Shown piece by piece: positions 42,019-51,488 of a DNA stretch of 64,000 nt (position 1 is its first letter; every line of letters begins with the position of its first letter). A program made the position numbers and the translations under genes. The stretch comes from Streptomyces sp. Ncost-T10-10d. Its GTDB lineage: Bacteria; Actinomycetota; Actinomycetes; Streptomycetales; Streptomycetaceae. The stretch spans positions 1 to 64,000 of the forward strand of contig NZ_FMDF01000135.1 in assembly GCF_900091955.1 (NCBI RefSeq). The letters run 5' to 3'. The notes beneath the pieces are model-generated. The model saw nothing but the letters and a program-made list of their open reading frames with translations. It was not told where the DNA came from and did no database searches.

Positions 42019-43470
42019 ATGACGACGACCTCAGAGGCGACTCCACGTTCCGTAACCAGTAAAGACGCCTCCACTGACAAACGCCCCGGCAGAGTGCTTG
42101 CCCTGGTGCTCGCGGCTCAGTTCATGGCGCTGCTCGACATCTTCATCGTCAACGTCGCCGCCTCGACGGTCCGGAGTGAACTCGGCGCATCCGGAGCGGG
42201 GTTGCAGCTCATCGTGGCCGGCTACACCATCACGTACGCCGTGCTGCTCATCACCGGCGCAAGGCTTGGCGGGCTGCTCGGACACGGCCGCGCTCATCTG
42301 GCCGGACTCGCCGTCTTCACGGCCGCCTCGCTGGCCTGCGGACTTGCCGCCGGAACCGGGCAGTTGATCGCCTTCCGGCTGATCCAGGGAGCAGGCGCGG
42401 CGGTGATGATTCCGCAGGTGCTCAGCCTCATTCAGCGCCACTTCGCCGGCGAGGCACGGGTCCGGGCGCTCGGTGCCTACAGCGCGGTGCTCGCCACCGG
42501 GGCGGCCGCCGGGCAGGTGGTCGGAGGGGTGCTGGTCAGCGCCGATCTGTTCGGCGCGGGCTGGCGGCCGGTCTTTCTGGTGAATGTGCCGATCGGGCTG
42601 GTTCTGCTGGTGCTCGGCATCCGTGTGCTGCCCGGCGAACCGCGTACGGGGGACACCAGGGCCCAGGCGCGCGCCCGCGGACTCGATCTGCCAGGGCTGG
42701 TGCTGCTCGCCGCAACCGTCACGCTGCTCACCGTCCCCCTGGTGCTCGGGCAGGAGTTGGACTGGCCGGTCTGGTCCTGGGTCTGCCTGATCGCCTCCGT
42801 GGGCTTCTTCGCCGGGTTCGTCGGTCATGAGTCACGGCTGGCCGCGCGCGGTGGTGCGCCCCTGATCGCGCCCAGGGTGCTGCGCATCCCCGGCATGGCG
42901 CGGGCGGCGCTGCGCATTCTTGTGGTGATGGCGATCAACGCGGGTTTCCTCTTTGCGATGACGCTGCACGTCCAGGGCGGTCTTGGCTACTCGGGGCTGC
43001 GCACGGGGCTGATGTTCGCACCGACCGCGCTGGTATTCGGTGTGATCGGGCTGACCTGGCGCCGGTGGCCCGCGAGGTTCCAAGGGGCCCTGGTTCCCGG
43101 CGGGTTCGCCCTGGTGGCCGTCGCCTCCGTGGCCATCGGGCTGCTGATGCGGGACGGCGGCGACGGCGGGCCCTGGCTGTACGTGGCCTTCGCGATCATG
43201 GGCAGCGGGATGGCACTGGGCTTCAGCCCCACCCTTACGGGGGCGTTGGCGAACGTGCGTCCGGAGGATGCTGCTGATGCAAGCGGTGTGCTGGTGACCG
43301 TCACCCAGCTCGGCCAGCTGATCGGCGTCGCGACATTCGGCACGCTCTATCTCAACCGCCTTGATATGTCAGGGGTGCAGGGGTCGGGGCAGGCCCTGTG
43401 GGAATGTGCTCTCGCACTGTCGGTGGCCGCGATCGCGGGCGCGTCGGTGGGTCTCGTACGGCGTCGGTGA
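42019..43470 (+). CDS. MFS drug/metabolite exporter, DHA2 (14-TM) type
   Basis: A 483-residue integral membrane protein. The first membrane segment has the DHA2-type LAAQFMALLDIFIVNVAA (residue ~30-47), and motif C-like GAAAGQVVGGVL lies near 158. About fourteen hydrophobic segments are seen. It probably exports a toxic compound or metabolite by proton antiport. The ATG at 42019 lacks a strong ribosome site. The 108-bp region shared with the XRE gene holds a TGCTG/CAGCA repeat (about 41953-41969) that could be the operator. The pair sits between the two tRNA-Ala genes. Confidence 0.87.
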   Translation: MTTTSEATPRSVTSKDASTDKRPGRVLALVLAAQFMALLDIFIVNVAASTVRSELGASGAGLQLIVAGYTITYAVLLITGARLGGLLGHGRAHLAGLAVFTAASLACGLAAGTGQLIAFRLIQGAGAAVMIPQVLSLIQRHFAGEARVRALGAYSAVLATGAAAGQVVGGVLVSADLFGAGWRPVFLVNVPIGLVLLVLGIRVLPGEPRTGDTRAQARARGLDLPGLVLLAATVTLLTVPLVLGQELDWPVWSWVCLIASVGFFAGFVGHESRLAARGGAPLIAPRVLRIPGMARAALRILVVMAINAGFLFAMTLHVQGGLGYSGLRTGLMFAPTALVFGVIGLTWRRWPARFQGALVPGGFALVAVASVAIGLLMRDGGDGGPWLYVAFAIMGSGMALGFSPTLTGALANVRPEDAADASGVLVTVTQLGQLIGVATFGTLYLNRLDMSGVQGSGQALWECALALSVAAIAGASVGLVRRR

Positions 43471-43564
43471 CCGGCCGGATGTCCGGCGGGCTGCCCCCCT
43501 TGCGGCGTCATGGCAGAATCGGAGCGCCGGAGGGGGCGACGGACCGAACGGGAGGGAGCGCGCG

Positions 43565-43726
43565 ATGCCTGCGAGCCGCGACGAGGTCCCGGACCTGCTC
43601 CTTGTCCCCGAATGCCACGTCCGTGCCGGTCGTCCTGTCGGCGATCCGTCCCATGCAGTCCACATGCTCGGCGGGAACGGCGGAGTCTCCTGCGTGTGTA
43701 CCGCCCGCGGCCGAAGCCGGAGCTGA
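43565..43726 (+). CDS. Small hypothetical protein (53 aa)
   Basis: Starts MPASRDEVPDLLLVPECHV with a strong GGGAGGGAG 7 nt upstream and ends 3 nt before the next ORF. Contains three cysteines, two of them as CVC near the end. No family recognised. Supported by its ribosome site and tight coupling only. Confidence 0.42.
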   Translation: MPASRDEVPDLLLVPECHVRAGRPVGDPSHAVHMLGGNGGVSCVCTARGRSRS

Positions 43727-43729
43727 CTC

Positions 43730-43963
43730 ATGGGTGCACACAGGCGGAAGTGCGACTGGTGCGGCAGCGGTACGCCCATCGTCAGGGACATGGATCCGAT
43801 CAATCCGGAGTACCAGTACTGGTGCGAGGAGTGTGCGCGGGCGCTGGTCATAAAGGGCGACCCGATCGAGACCTACCGGGAGCTGGAGGGGGAGCCGATC
43901 TACGGGCGGCTGCTGGAGGAGCACTGCACGCTCAAGCGCTTCTACTCCTTCGCCACCGCGTGA
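43730..43963 (+). CDS. Small zinc-ribbon-like protein (77 aa)
   Basis: A 77-residue protein with CDWCGSG and WCEECARAL, two CxxC pairs about 24 residues apart, as in treble-clef or zinc-ribbon folds. The rest is acidic and helical (YRELEGEPIYGRLLEEH). The ATG lies 3 nt after the preceding small ORF. The gene ends 135 nt before the second tRNA-Ala. Function unknown. Confidence 0.68.
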   Translation: MGAHRRKCDWCGSGTPIVRDMDPINPEYQYWCEECARALVIKGDPIETYRELEGEPIYGRLLEEHCTLKRFYSFATA

Positions 43964-44029
43964 ACCCCCTCGCCACCAGTTGGCCAAGATGCCGCAAATT
44001 CGGTCAAAGGCGTGCAGGTGGGAAACGAT

Positions 44030-44059
44030 TTGGTGGAGTGGCGGGGTCACCGGTAATGT
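44030..44059 (+). promoter_or_regulatory. Promoter of the second tRNA-Ala gene
   Basis: TTGGTG (44030-44035), 18-nt spacer, TAATGT (44054-44059), 39 nt before the tRNA. Confidence 0.5.
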
Positions 44060-44098
44060 TCTCGATGTCGCCACGGGGAACCGGGCGGCACACAGCAC

Positions 44099-44171
44099 GG
44101 GGCTATAGCTCAGTTGGTAGAGCGCCTGCATGGCATGCAGGAGGTCAGGAGTTCAATTCTCCTTAGCTCCA
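44099..44171 (+). tRNA. tRNA-Ala (anticodon GGC), second identical copy
   Basis: Base-for-base identical over 73 nt to the tRNA at 40874. Flanks differ, except for a few downstream bases (CA-T-AAG pattern). Its own promoter and terminator are present, so both copies should be active. Confidence 0.97.
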
Positions 44172-45079
44172 CAGTGAAGAAATGGGAAGCGGGTCATCCT
44201 CACAGGGTGACCCGCTTCTCGTCTACATACATCAATTGTGGTTGCTGCCAAGGCCTTCCGCCCGATGACCGGCGGCAGCGCGGGGAGTTCCGCCACCTCC
44301 TGCTCGATGCGGAGCGCCAGCGCGGGGCACCGGCGCACTGCGCGCTGTGCGCCCCCCCTCAGATGCATCGGAACCGATGCGTCCGCGAGCGCCGGGTAAC
44401 CGTCGGGGCCCAGCCCGAACAACTCAGGGCCGATGTCCGCGCAGAGCCCGGGGCCCGGGCAGAGCGACCGGTCCACCGCCAGCCGCCCGCTACTCGGAAT
44501 GGACTCCTCCAGGCGCTGTCGGCCGGGCGCGGGAAGGGGCAGAACCCCGAGCGTCTCGCGGCCGCAGCCGCCGTCAAGGACATGTGCCCCCAGGTCGTCC
44601 GTGAAGGCGGACAGCGCCGAGGTCAGAAAGCGCGCCGAGCTGTCCGGATGCTTGCACGCGCCCCGGCCCTTCACTGCCCGGGTCACTTCGCGCAGTGCCT
44701 CCAGGGCCGCCGGCCCGCCGCCGTTCAGCACGTCGGACAGCCCGCCCGCCGCGGTCGGCAGCCCCAGCTTGCATGGACCGCACTGGCCCGCGGTCTCGGC
44801 GGCGAGCCAGTGTGCCACCCGCAGGGACTCGCCGAGCGGGCAGCTCTCGGGCCCGATCGGCAGGATCGCAGGCCGGGGCGCCCGAGACACCCGACTCGGC
44901 GGCGCGCTCTCGGCGGCCGGGTGGCAGGGCGCGGCCGCAGCCCGCCGCAAGTCGTCGCTCCCTGCGGCGGCGAGCAGAGGGATGAGAACCAGCACGGTGA
45001 CGGTCAGCCCGCCCTGCATGGGGCGGCTCACGCCCGGGCTCATGGTGGGGGCTGAGCGGATCTTGCGATGAGGGTTCAT
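44153..45079 (-). CDS. N-terminally truncated NuoF-like iron-sulfur protein with ferredoxin domain
   Basis: A ~308-residue ORF. From about residue 83 it matches the C-terminal NuoF-type Fe-S region of a streptomycete SLBB/NuoF-like family: CPLGESLRVAHWLAAETAGQCGPCKLG, an ILNGGGP-like DVLNGGGPAALEAL block and GACKHPDSSARFL. A ferredoxin-like segment follows (LAVDRSLCPGPGLCADIGP, then RRCPALALR). The FMN/NAD-binding and SLBB domains that should precede are absent; the first ~50 residues are unrelated and contain one hydrophobic stretch. The 3' end has no early stop and runs through the tRNA terminator into the tRNA-Ala gene, adding a tail of unlikely sequence. GGAG precedes the ATG at 45079. 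It may be a shortened functional protein or a decaying remnant. Confidence 0.55.
   Translation of the reverse strand: MNPHRKIRSAPTMSPGVSRPMQGGLTVTVLVLIPLLAAAGSDDLRRAAAAPCHPAAESAPPSRVSRAPRPAILPIGPESCPLGESLRVAHWLAAETAGQCGPCKLGLPTAAGGLSDVLNGGGPAALEALREVTRAVKGRGACKHPDSSARFLTSALSAFTDDLGAHVLDGGCGRETLGVLPLPAPGRQRLEESIPSSGRLAVDRSLCPGPGLCADIGPELFGLGPDGYPALADASVPMHLRGGAQRAVRRCPALALRIEQEVAELPALPPVIGRKALAATTIDVCRREAGHPVRMTRFPFLHCGAKEN
44186..44218 (+). terminator. Terminator of the second tRNA-Ala gene
   Basis: Perfect 11-bp stem (44186-44196 with 44208-44218). It lies within the 3' part of the convergent minus-strand ORF. Confidence 0.82.
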
Positions 45080-45298
45080 GGGGGGCGACTCCGAATGGTT
45101 CGGCAAAAAAGTTCGGCAAAGCGGTCCCGTTGCGGCATGCCAAGTCGCTCCATACCGACCAGTACGGCCTGTGATCGGTTGCCCCGGTACAGGGCGGTAC
45201 GCGGAGTAACCCCCGCTTCCCGGACGTTCCGCTGTGCGGTTGCGCGCCCGTCCCGTCCACGGACCGGCCGGGCCCGGACCGGTTCCGGGCCCGTGCGG

Positions 45299-45304
45299 TA
45301 CCCT
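45299..45304 (+). promoter_or_regulatory. -10 box of the leuS leader transcript
   Basis: TACCCT, followed by 6 nt and the ATG of the leader peptide, placing the transcription start on that ATG. The expected -35 area reads CGGACC, a weak match. Confidence 0.55.
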
Positions 45305-45310
45305 GACGCC

Positions 45311-45349
45311 ATGCGTGCCGTACGCCTTCTGCTTAGCGAGCCGCGCTGA
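45311..45349 (+). CDS. Leucine leader peptide MRAVRLLLSEPR
   Basis: A 12-codon ORF ending TGA at 45347-45349. Residues 6-8 are three consecutive leucines encoded CTT CTG CTT; CTT is a rare Leu codon in such G+C-rich genomes. It starts on a leaderless transcript and is followed by competing hairpins and a terminator, 137 nt before leuS. This is the classical design for ribosome-mediated attenuation by leucyl-tRNA supply. Confidence 0.72.
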   Translation: MRAVRLLLSEPR

Positions 45350-45355
45350 TCAGTC

Positions 45356-45418
45356 CCGACCGGTGAGAATGCCTGGTCGGAATCGGCGCGGCGTCCCCTC
45401 CTGTGCGAGGGGATTTTT
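45356..45418 (+). promoter_or_regulatory. leuS transcription attenuator
   Basis: Hairpin 1: CCGACC (45356-45361) with GGTCGG (45375-45380). Terminator: TCCCCTC (45394-45400) with GAGGGGA (45407-45413), then TTTTT (45414-45418), a rare T tract here. A further pairing is possible between GCCGCGC (45340-45346, end of the leader ORF) and GCGCGGC (45386-45392), so ribosome position on the leader could decide the fold. Confidence 0.7.
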
Positions 45419-45486
45419 CGTTTCCGTAGACGCGTGTCCGTAGACGTGGGCGCCGGCAGATGACGATCGATGGAGCTTTGAGGATC

Positions 45487-48360
45487 ATGAGCGAGACGAA
45501 TTCCGCAGCCGAGACGGCTGCGCCGCACCGCTACACGGCGGCGATGGCCGCCGACATCGAGGCACGCTGGCAGGACTTCTGGGACGCCGAGGGCACGTAC
45601 GAGGCGCCGAATCCGACCGGTGACCTGGCGGGCAATCCGGAACTGGCCGCCAAGCCGAAGAAGTTCATCATGGACATGTTTCCGTACCCCTCGGGTGCGG
45701 GCCTGCACGTCGGTCACCCGCTGGGCTACATCGCCACCGATGTCTTCGCCCGCCACCAGCGGATGACCGGGCACAACGTGCTGCACACCCTGGGCTTCGA
45801 CGCCTTCGGCCTGCCTGCGGAGCAGTACGCCGTGCAGACCGGCACGCACCCGCGGGTCTCCACCGAGACCAACATCGAGAACATGACCGCCCAGCTGCGC
45901 CGGCTGGGCCTGGGCCACGACAAGCGCCGCTCGTTCGCCACGATCGAGTCGGAGTACTACAAGTGGACGCAGTGGATCTTCCTGCAGATCTTCAACTCCT
46001 GGTACGACACCGAGGCCGACCGGGCCCGCCCGATCGCCGAGCTGGTGGCACAGTTCGAGAGCGGTTCGCGTCCCACCCCGGACGGCCGTGACTGGAGCGC
46101 GCTGAGCGCCGCCGAGCGCGCGGACGTCCTGGGCGAGTACCGCCTGGCGTACGCCTCCGACGCGCCGGTCAACTGGTCGCCGGGCCTGGGCACCGTACTG
46201 GCCAATGAAGAGGTGACGGCCGACGGCCGCTCCGAGCGGGGCAACTTCCCCGTATTCAAGGCCAAGCTGCGCCAGTGGAACATGCGCATCACCGCCTACG
46301 CCGACCGGCTGCTGAACGACCTGGACGGGCTGGACTGGCCCGAGGCCATCAAGCTGCAGCAGCGCAACTGGATCGGGCGTTCCGAAGGCGCACGCGTCGA
46401 CTTCCCCGTCGACGGTGCGGGCGACATCACCGTCTTCACCACCCGCCAGGACACCCTGTTCGGTGCCACCTACATGGTGCTGGCGCCCGAGCACGAGCTG
46501 GTCGAGCGGATCATTCCGGCCGCCTGGCCCGAGGGCACCCACCCGGTGTGGACCGGCGGGCATGCGTCCCCGGCCGAGGCCGTCACCGCGTACCGCAAGC
46601 TGGCCGCCGCCAAGTCCGACGTGGAGCGCCAGGCCGAGGCCAAGGACAAGACCGGCGTCTTCACCGGTGCGTACGCGACCAACCCGGTCAGCGGCGAGAA
46701 GGTGCCCGTCTTCATCGCCGACTACGTCCTGATGGGTTACGGCACCGGCGCGATCATGGCCGTGCCGGCGCACGATGCGCGCGACTTCGCCTTCGCGCGC
46801 GCCTTCGAGCTGCCGATGCGCTGTGTCGTCGAGCCTTCGGACGACCGCGGCACGGACCCCTCGACGTGGGACGACGCCTTCGCCTCGTACGAAGCGAAGC
46901 TGGTCAACTCCGCCAATGACGAGATCTCGCTGGACGGCCTGGGCGTCGTCGACGCCAAGGCGAAGATCACCGAGTGGCTGAAGGCGCACGGCGTCGGTGA
47001 GGGCACCGTCAACTTCCGACTGCGCGACTGGCTGTTCAGCCGCCAGCGCTACTGGGGCGAGCCCTTCCCGATCGTCTACGACGAGGACGGCATCGCCCAC
47101 CCGCTGCCCGAGTCGATGCTGCCCCTGGAGCTGCCGGAGGTCGACGACTACTCGCCGCGTACCTTCGACCCCGAGGACGCCGACACCCAGCCCGAGACCC
47201 CACTGTCCCGGAACGCCGACTGGGTCAACGTCACCCTGGACCTGGGCGACGGCGACGGCCCGAAGAAGTACCGCCGTGAGACCAACACCATGCCCAACTG
47301 GGCGGGATCCTGCTGGTACGAGCTGCGCTACCTGGACCCGAACAACGACCGGCAGCTGGTCGACCCGGCGATCGAGCAGTACTGGATGGGCCCGCGCGAG
47401 GGGCAGCCGACCGGTGGCGTCGACCTGTACGTCGGCGGCGCCGAGCATGCCGTACTGCACCTGCTGTACGCCCGCTTCTGGTCCAAGGTGCTGCACGACC
47501 TGGGGCACATCTCGTCCGCCGAGCCGTTCCACAAGCTGTACAACCAGGGCATGATCCAGGCGTTCGTCTACCGGGACAGCCGTGGCATCGCGGTCCCGGC
47601 GGCCGAGGTCGAGGAGCGGGACGGAAAGTTCTACTACCAGGGCGAGAAGGTCAGCCGCGTCCTGGGCAAGATGGGCAAGTCCCTGAAGAACGCTGTCACG
47701 CCGGATGAGATCTGCGCCGAGTACGGTGCCGACACGCTGCGCCTGTACGAGATGGCGATGGGCCCCCTGGACGTGTCGCGGCCGTGGGACACGCGTGCCG
47801 TCGTCGGTCAGTACCGGCTGCTGCAGCGACTGTGGCGCAATGTCGTGGACGAGGAGACCGGCGAGGTCACCGTCGTCGACACGGAGCCGGGCGAGGAGAC
47901 GCTGCGGGCGCTGCACAAGGCGATCGACGGGGTCGGCCAGGACATGGCCGGGATGCGCTTCAACACGGCCATTGCCAAGGTCACCGAGCTGAACAACCAC
48001 CTGACCAAGGCGGGCGGCCCGCTGTCCCGGAGTGTCGCGGAGTCGCTGGTACTGCTGGTGGCGCCGCTGGCGCCGCACATCGCCGAGGAGCTGTGGCGCC
48101 GACTGGGCCACACCGAGTCGGTCGTGCACCAGGACTTCCCGGTCGCCGACCCGGCGTACGTCGTGGACGAGACCGTGACCTGCGTCGTGCAGGTCAAGGG
48201 CAAGGTCAAGGCACGCCTGGAGATCTCTCCGTCGATTGCGGACGAGGAGCTGGAAGCACTGGCCCTGGCCGACCCCGCCGTGGTGGCGGCGCTGGGCGGC
48301 GCGGGAATCCGCAAGGTGATCGTGCGCGCGCCGAAGCTGGTCAACATCGTCCCGGCGTGA
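45487..48360 (+). CDS. leuS: Leucyl-tRNA synthetase
   Basis: A 957-residue class I aminoacyl-tRNA synthetase. The HIGH-type motif is in PYPSGAGLHVGHPLG near residue 80. A large editing (CP1) domain includes GTGAIMAVPAHD near 420, with the Asp that guards against mischarging, and the KMSKS-type motif is GKMGKSLKN near 730. A C-terminal anticodon-binding domain follows. ATG 45487 matches the usual N-terminus MSETNSAAET; an in-frame ATG at 45460 is possible. Expression is probably controlled by the attenuator just upstream. Confidence 0.97.
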   Translation: MSETNSAAETAAPHRYTAAMAADIEARWQDFWDAEGTYEAPNPTGDLAGNPELAAKPKKFIMDMFPYPSGAGLHVGHPLGYIATDVFARHQRMTGHNVLHTLGFDAFGLPAEQYAVQTGTHPRVSTETNIENMTAQLRRLGLGHDKRRSFATIESEYYKWTQWIFLQIFNSWYDTEADRARPIAELVAQFESGSRPTPDGRDWSALSAAERADVLGEYRLAYASDAPVNWSPGLGTVLANEEVTADGRSERGNFPVFKAKLRQWNMRITAYADRLLNDLDGLDWPEAIKLQQRNWIGRSEGARVDFPVDGAGDITVFTTRQDTLFGATYMVLAPEHELVERIIPAAWPEGTHPVWTGGHASPAEAVTAYRKLAAAKSDVERQAEAKDKTGVFTGAYATNPVSGEKVPVFIADYVLMGYGTGAIMAVPAHDARDFAFARAFELPMRCVVEPSDDRGTDPSTWDDAFASYEAKLVNSANDEISLDGLGVVDAKAKITEWLKAHGVGEGTVNFRLRDWLFSRQRYWGEPFPIVYDEDGIAHPLPESMLPLELPEVDDYSPRTFDPEDADTQPETPLSRNADWVNVTLDLGDGDGPKKYRRETNTMPNWAGSCWYELRYLDPNNDRQLVDPAIEQYWMGPREGQPTGGVDLYVGGAEHAVLHLLYARFWSKVLHDLGHISSAEPFHKLYNQGMIQAFVYRDSRGIAVPAAEVEERDGKFYYQGEKVSRVLGKMGKSLKNAVTPDEICAEYGADTLRLYEMAMGPLDVSRPWDTRAVVGQYRLLQRLWRNVVDEETGEVTVVDTEPGEETLRALHKAIDGVGQDMAGMRFNTAIAKVTELNNHLTKAGGPLSRSVAESLVLLVAPLAPHIAEELWRRLGHTESVVHQDFPVADPAYVVDETVTCVVQVKGKVKARLEISPSIADEELEALALADPAVVAALGGAGIRKVIVRAPKLVNIVPA

Positions 48361-48459
48361 CGCCGCTGACGGTCCCGCGCGTGCGTGCTCATCGTCCCCG
48401 CGCGACGGTTGTCGGGTAACCGCTGATTGCTGTACGGCGGTGTGGGGGCATTCCCCTAC

Positions 48460-48498
48460 GGGCAGGTTGGGGGTTCCGAAGGAACCCTCGGCCTGCCC
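48460..48498 (+). terminator. Terminator after leuS
   Basis: Nested stems: GGGCAGG (48460-48466) with CCTGCCC (48492-48498), and GGGTTCC (48471-48477) with GGAACCC (48481-48487). Followed by TTT. Confidence 0.82.
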
Positions 48499-48558
48499 TT
48501 TCCGTTTACGGTGGAGGGGCCGGCACCCGGCAGCCGAAACGACATCCGAGGGGCGCTC

Positions 48559-49284
48559 ATGGAAGCCGTGATCCTGATTCTGGGGTTGCTCTTTTTCGCC
48601 TTCATCGCCCTGGGCGTGTACGTGGGCGTCAAGGCCATCGGCGCGGCGAAGCGGGGTGTCGACCGTACGATCACCCAGGCGCGCCGCACCGTCGAGGACA
48701 CCACGCTGCGGGCGAAGAGCTATGGCCAGGTGGGAGTGGTCGGGGAGCTGGCACAGCTGCGGCTCGCGCTGCGCACATCCATGCGGGCCACGCAGGAGGC
48801 GTTGCAGTCGGGAGTCGCCGAGGATGCCTCGCTCTCGGAGTCACTGGGCCTCTTCCAGCGGCTGAGTGTGCACGGGCGCGAGCTGGACGACGAGCTGAAG
48901 AAACTGGAGCGCGAGCCCGACCGGGCGACGGTCGCTTCGCTGCTGCCGGGACTGAAGCAGCGTACGGAGCGGATCACGCACTCTGCGGATTCGCTGCGGT
49001 GGGCCGCGCGGGACCGGGCGCGGCAGTTCACCGACGACGATCTGGACGCGCTGAATGCGCAGATCGATGTGGAGGCCGGGGCGCTGCGGCACTGGACGGT
49101 GGAGCCGGACGAGCCGGTCCACGGGCAGGGGAAGCCGCAGGGCGACGGTCGCGACCAGGGGCAGCGGCAAGGTCAGGGGTGGGGGCCGGCCGATGATGTG
49201 GCACAGGCGATCACGGCTTCGGACCCGCGACGGCAGACCGAATACCCGTGGCAGAAGGCGGCTCGGCCCGAAACGACGAACTGA
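48559..49284 (+). CDS. Membrane-anchored coiled-coil hypothetical protein
   Basis: A 241-residue protein with an N-terminal membrane helix (VILILGLLFFAFIALGVYVGV, cited as LILGLLFFAFIALGVYVGV, residues ~6-24). A long helical, probably coiled-coil region follows (about 28-185), with regular Leu/Ala heptads such as ELAQLRLALRTSMRATQEAL. The C-terminus is Gln/Gly-rich. GAGGGG lies 6 nt before the ATG. Its stop codon begins a run of 22-bp tandem repeats. Probably conserved in Streptomyces; function unknown. Confidence 0.78.
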   Translation: MEAVILILGLLFFAFIALGVYVGVKAIGAAKRGVDRTITQARRTVEDTTLRAKSYGQVGVVGELAQLRLALRTSMRATQEALQSGVAEDASLSESLGLFQRLSVHGRELDDELKKLEREPDRATVASLLPGLKQRTERITHSADSLRWAARDRARQFTDDDLDALNAQIDVEAGALRHWTVEPDEPVHGQGKPQGDGRDQGQRQGQGWGPADDVAQAITASDPRRQTEYPWQKAARPETTN

Positions 49285-49393
49285 GGCGTTCGATGACCGG
49301 CGGTGAGGCGTCCGATGACCGGCGGTGAGGCGTTCGATGACCGACGGTGACAGGAAGCGGTCCGAAGCGATCGGGAGCGATCGGGAGCGATCA
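49282..49393 (+). repeat. 22-bp tandem repeats and GAGCGATCGG repeats
   Basis: Three copies of a 22-bp unit (TGAGGCGTTCGATGACCGGC plus GG) start at 49282, 49304 and 49326 with single-base differences. About three copies of a 10-bp GAGCGATCGG unit follow (about 49365-49393). The first unit contains the stop codon of the preceding gene. Confidence 0.9.
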
Positions 49394-49446
49394 CTCGGTC
49401 GGGGTCGGACTGCCGAGCCGCAGACTCGCCAGGTAACCTCCCGCTC

Positions 49447-50292
49447 ATGTCCCGCCATGTCGCGATCGTCACCGATTCCACGGCCTACCTGCCGCCCGAG
49501 GCGATGGAGCGGCACGGCATCACCGCGGTGCCGCTGACCGTCGTCCTCGGTGATCAGGCTCTGGAGGACGGCACCGAGATCTCGGCGCGTTCCCTCGCGG
49601 TGGCGCTCCAGAAGCGTCGCCCCGTGACGACTTCCCGCCCCAGCCCGGAGGTCTTCGCCGCCGCGTACCGGGCGGTGGCCGGGGCCGGAGCCACCGGCAT
49701 CGTCTCGCTGCACCTCTCGGCCGAGATCTCGGGTACGTACGACGCGGCTCTGCTCGCGGCGAAGGACGCACCGGTTCCGGTGCGGGTGGTGGACACCGGG
49801 ATGGTCGCCATGGCCCTCGGGTTCTGCGCCCTGGCGGCGGCGGAGACGGCAGAGGCGGGCGGAAGCCTGGACGAGGCCGTCGCAAACGCGGAGAAGCGGG
49901 CAGCGGGCACCTCCGCGTACTTCTACGTCGACACGCTGGACTATCTGCGCCGTGGCGGTCGTATCGGTGCCGCGCAGGCTCTGCTGGGATCGGCGCTCGC
50001 CGTGAAGCCGCTGCTCCAGCTGGACGGCGGCCGTATCGAACTGCTGGAGAAGGTACGGACGGCCTCGAAGGCGATCGCGCGCCTGGAGGAGATTGTCGCG
50101 GAACAGGCGGGCAGCAGCCGGGTGGACATCGCCGTGCATCACCTGGCGGCACCCGAGCGGGCCGAGCGGCTCGCCGAGCGGCTGCGTGAGCGGGTGCCGG
50201 GTCTTGTCGATCTGCATGTCAGCGAGGTGGGCGCGGTGATCGGTGCGCACACCGGGCCCGGTCTGCTCGGGGCAGTGGTTTCGCCGCGCTGA
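49447..50292 (+). CDS. DegV-family fatty-acid-binding protein
   Basis: A 281-residue protein with the DegV opening VAIVTDSTAYLPPE, TSRPSPEVF near residue 59, HLSAEISGTYDAA near 85 and VDTLDYLRRGGRIG near 160. DegV/FakB proteins bind a fatty acid, and some present it to the FakA kinase; no fakA is seen in the window. TAACCT (49434-49439) lies 7 nt before the ATG and there is no ribosome site, so the mRNA is probably leaderless. Confidence 0.93.
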   Translation: MSRHVAIVTDSTAYLPPEAMERHGITAVPLTVVLGDQALEDGTEISARSLAVALQKRRPVTTSRPSPEVFAAAYRAVAGAGATGIVSLHLSAEISGTYDAALLAAKDAPVPVRVVDTGMVAMALGFCALAAAETAEAGGSLDEAVANAEKRAAGTSAYFYVDTLDYLRRGGRIGAAQALLGSALAVKPLLQLDGGRIELLEKVRTASKAIARLEEIVAEQAGSSRVDIAVHHLAAPERAERLAERLRERVPGLVDLHVSEVGAVIGAHTGPGLLGAVVSPR

Positions 50293-50408
50293 AGCCGGTT
50301 CGCCGACGTCACCCCTCGGGGTGGTCGAGTTATCCACAACTGGTCGGTTGTCCACCGAAATTGGGCCTGCTCAGCGGGTCCGTACAGATGTGCCTACCGT
50401 CGTGAGGC

Positions 50409-51484
<1,076 letters not shown>

Positions 51485-51488
<4 letters not shown>

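Noticed and set aside
45076..48129. 1017-codon minus-strand ORF
   Set aside because: Antisense to leuS, no family features.
49282..49347. Tandem 22-bp units as a CRISPR-like array
   Set aside because: Units are directly adjacent without spacers and no cas genes are present.
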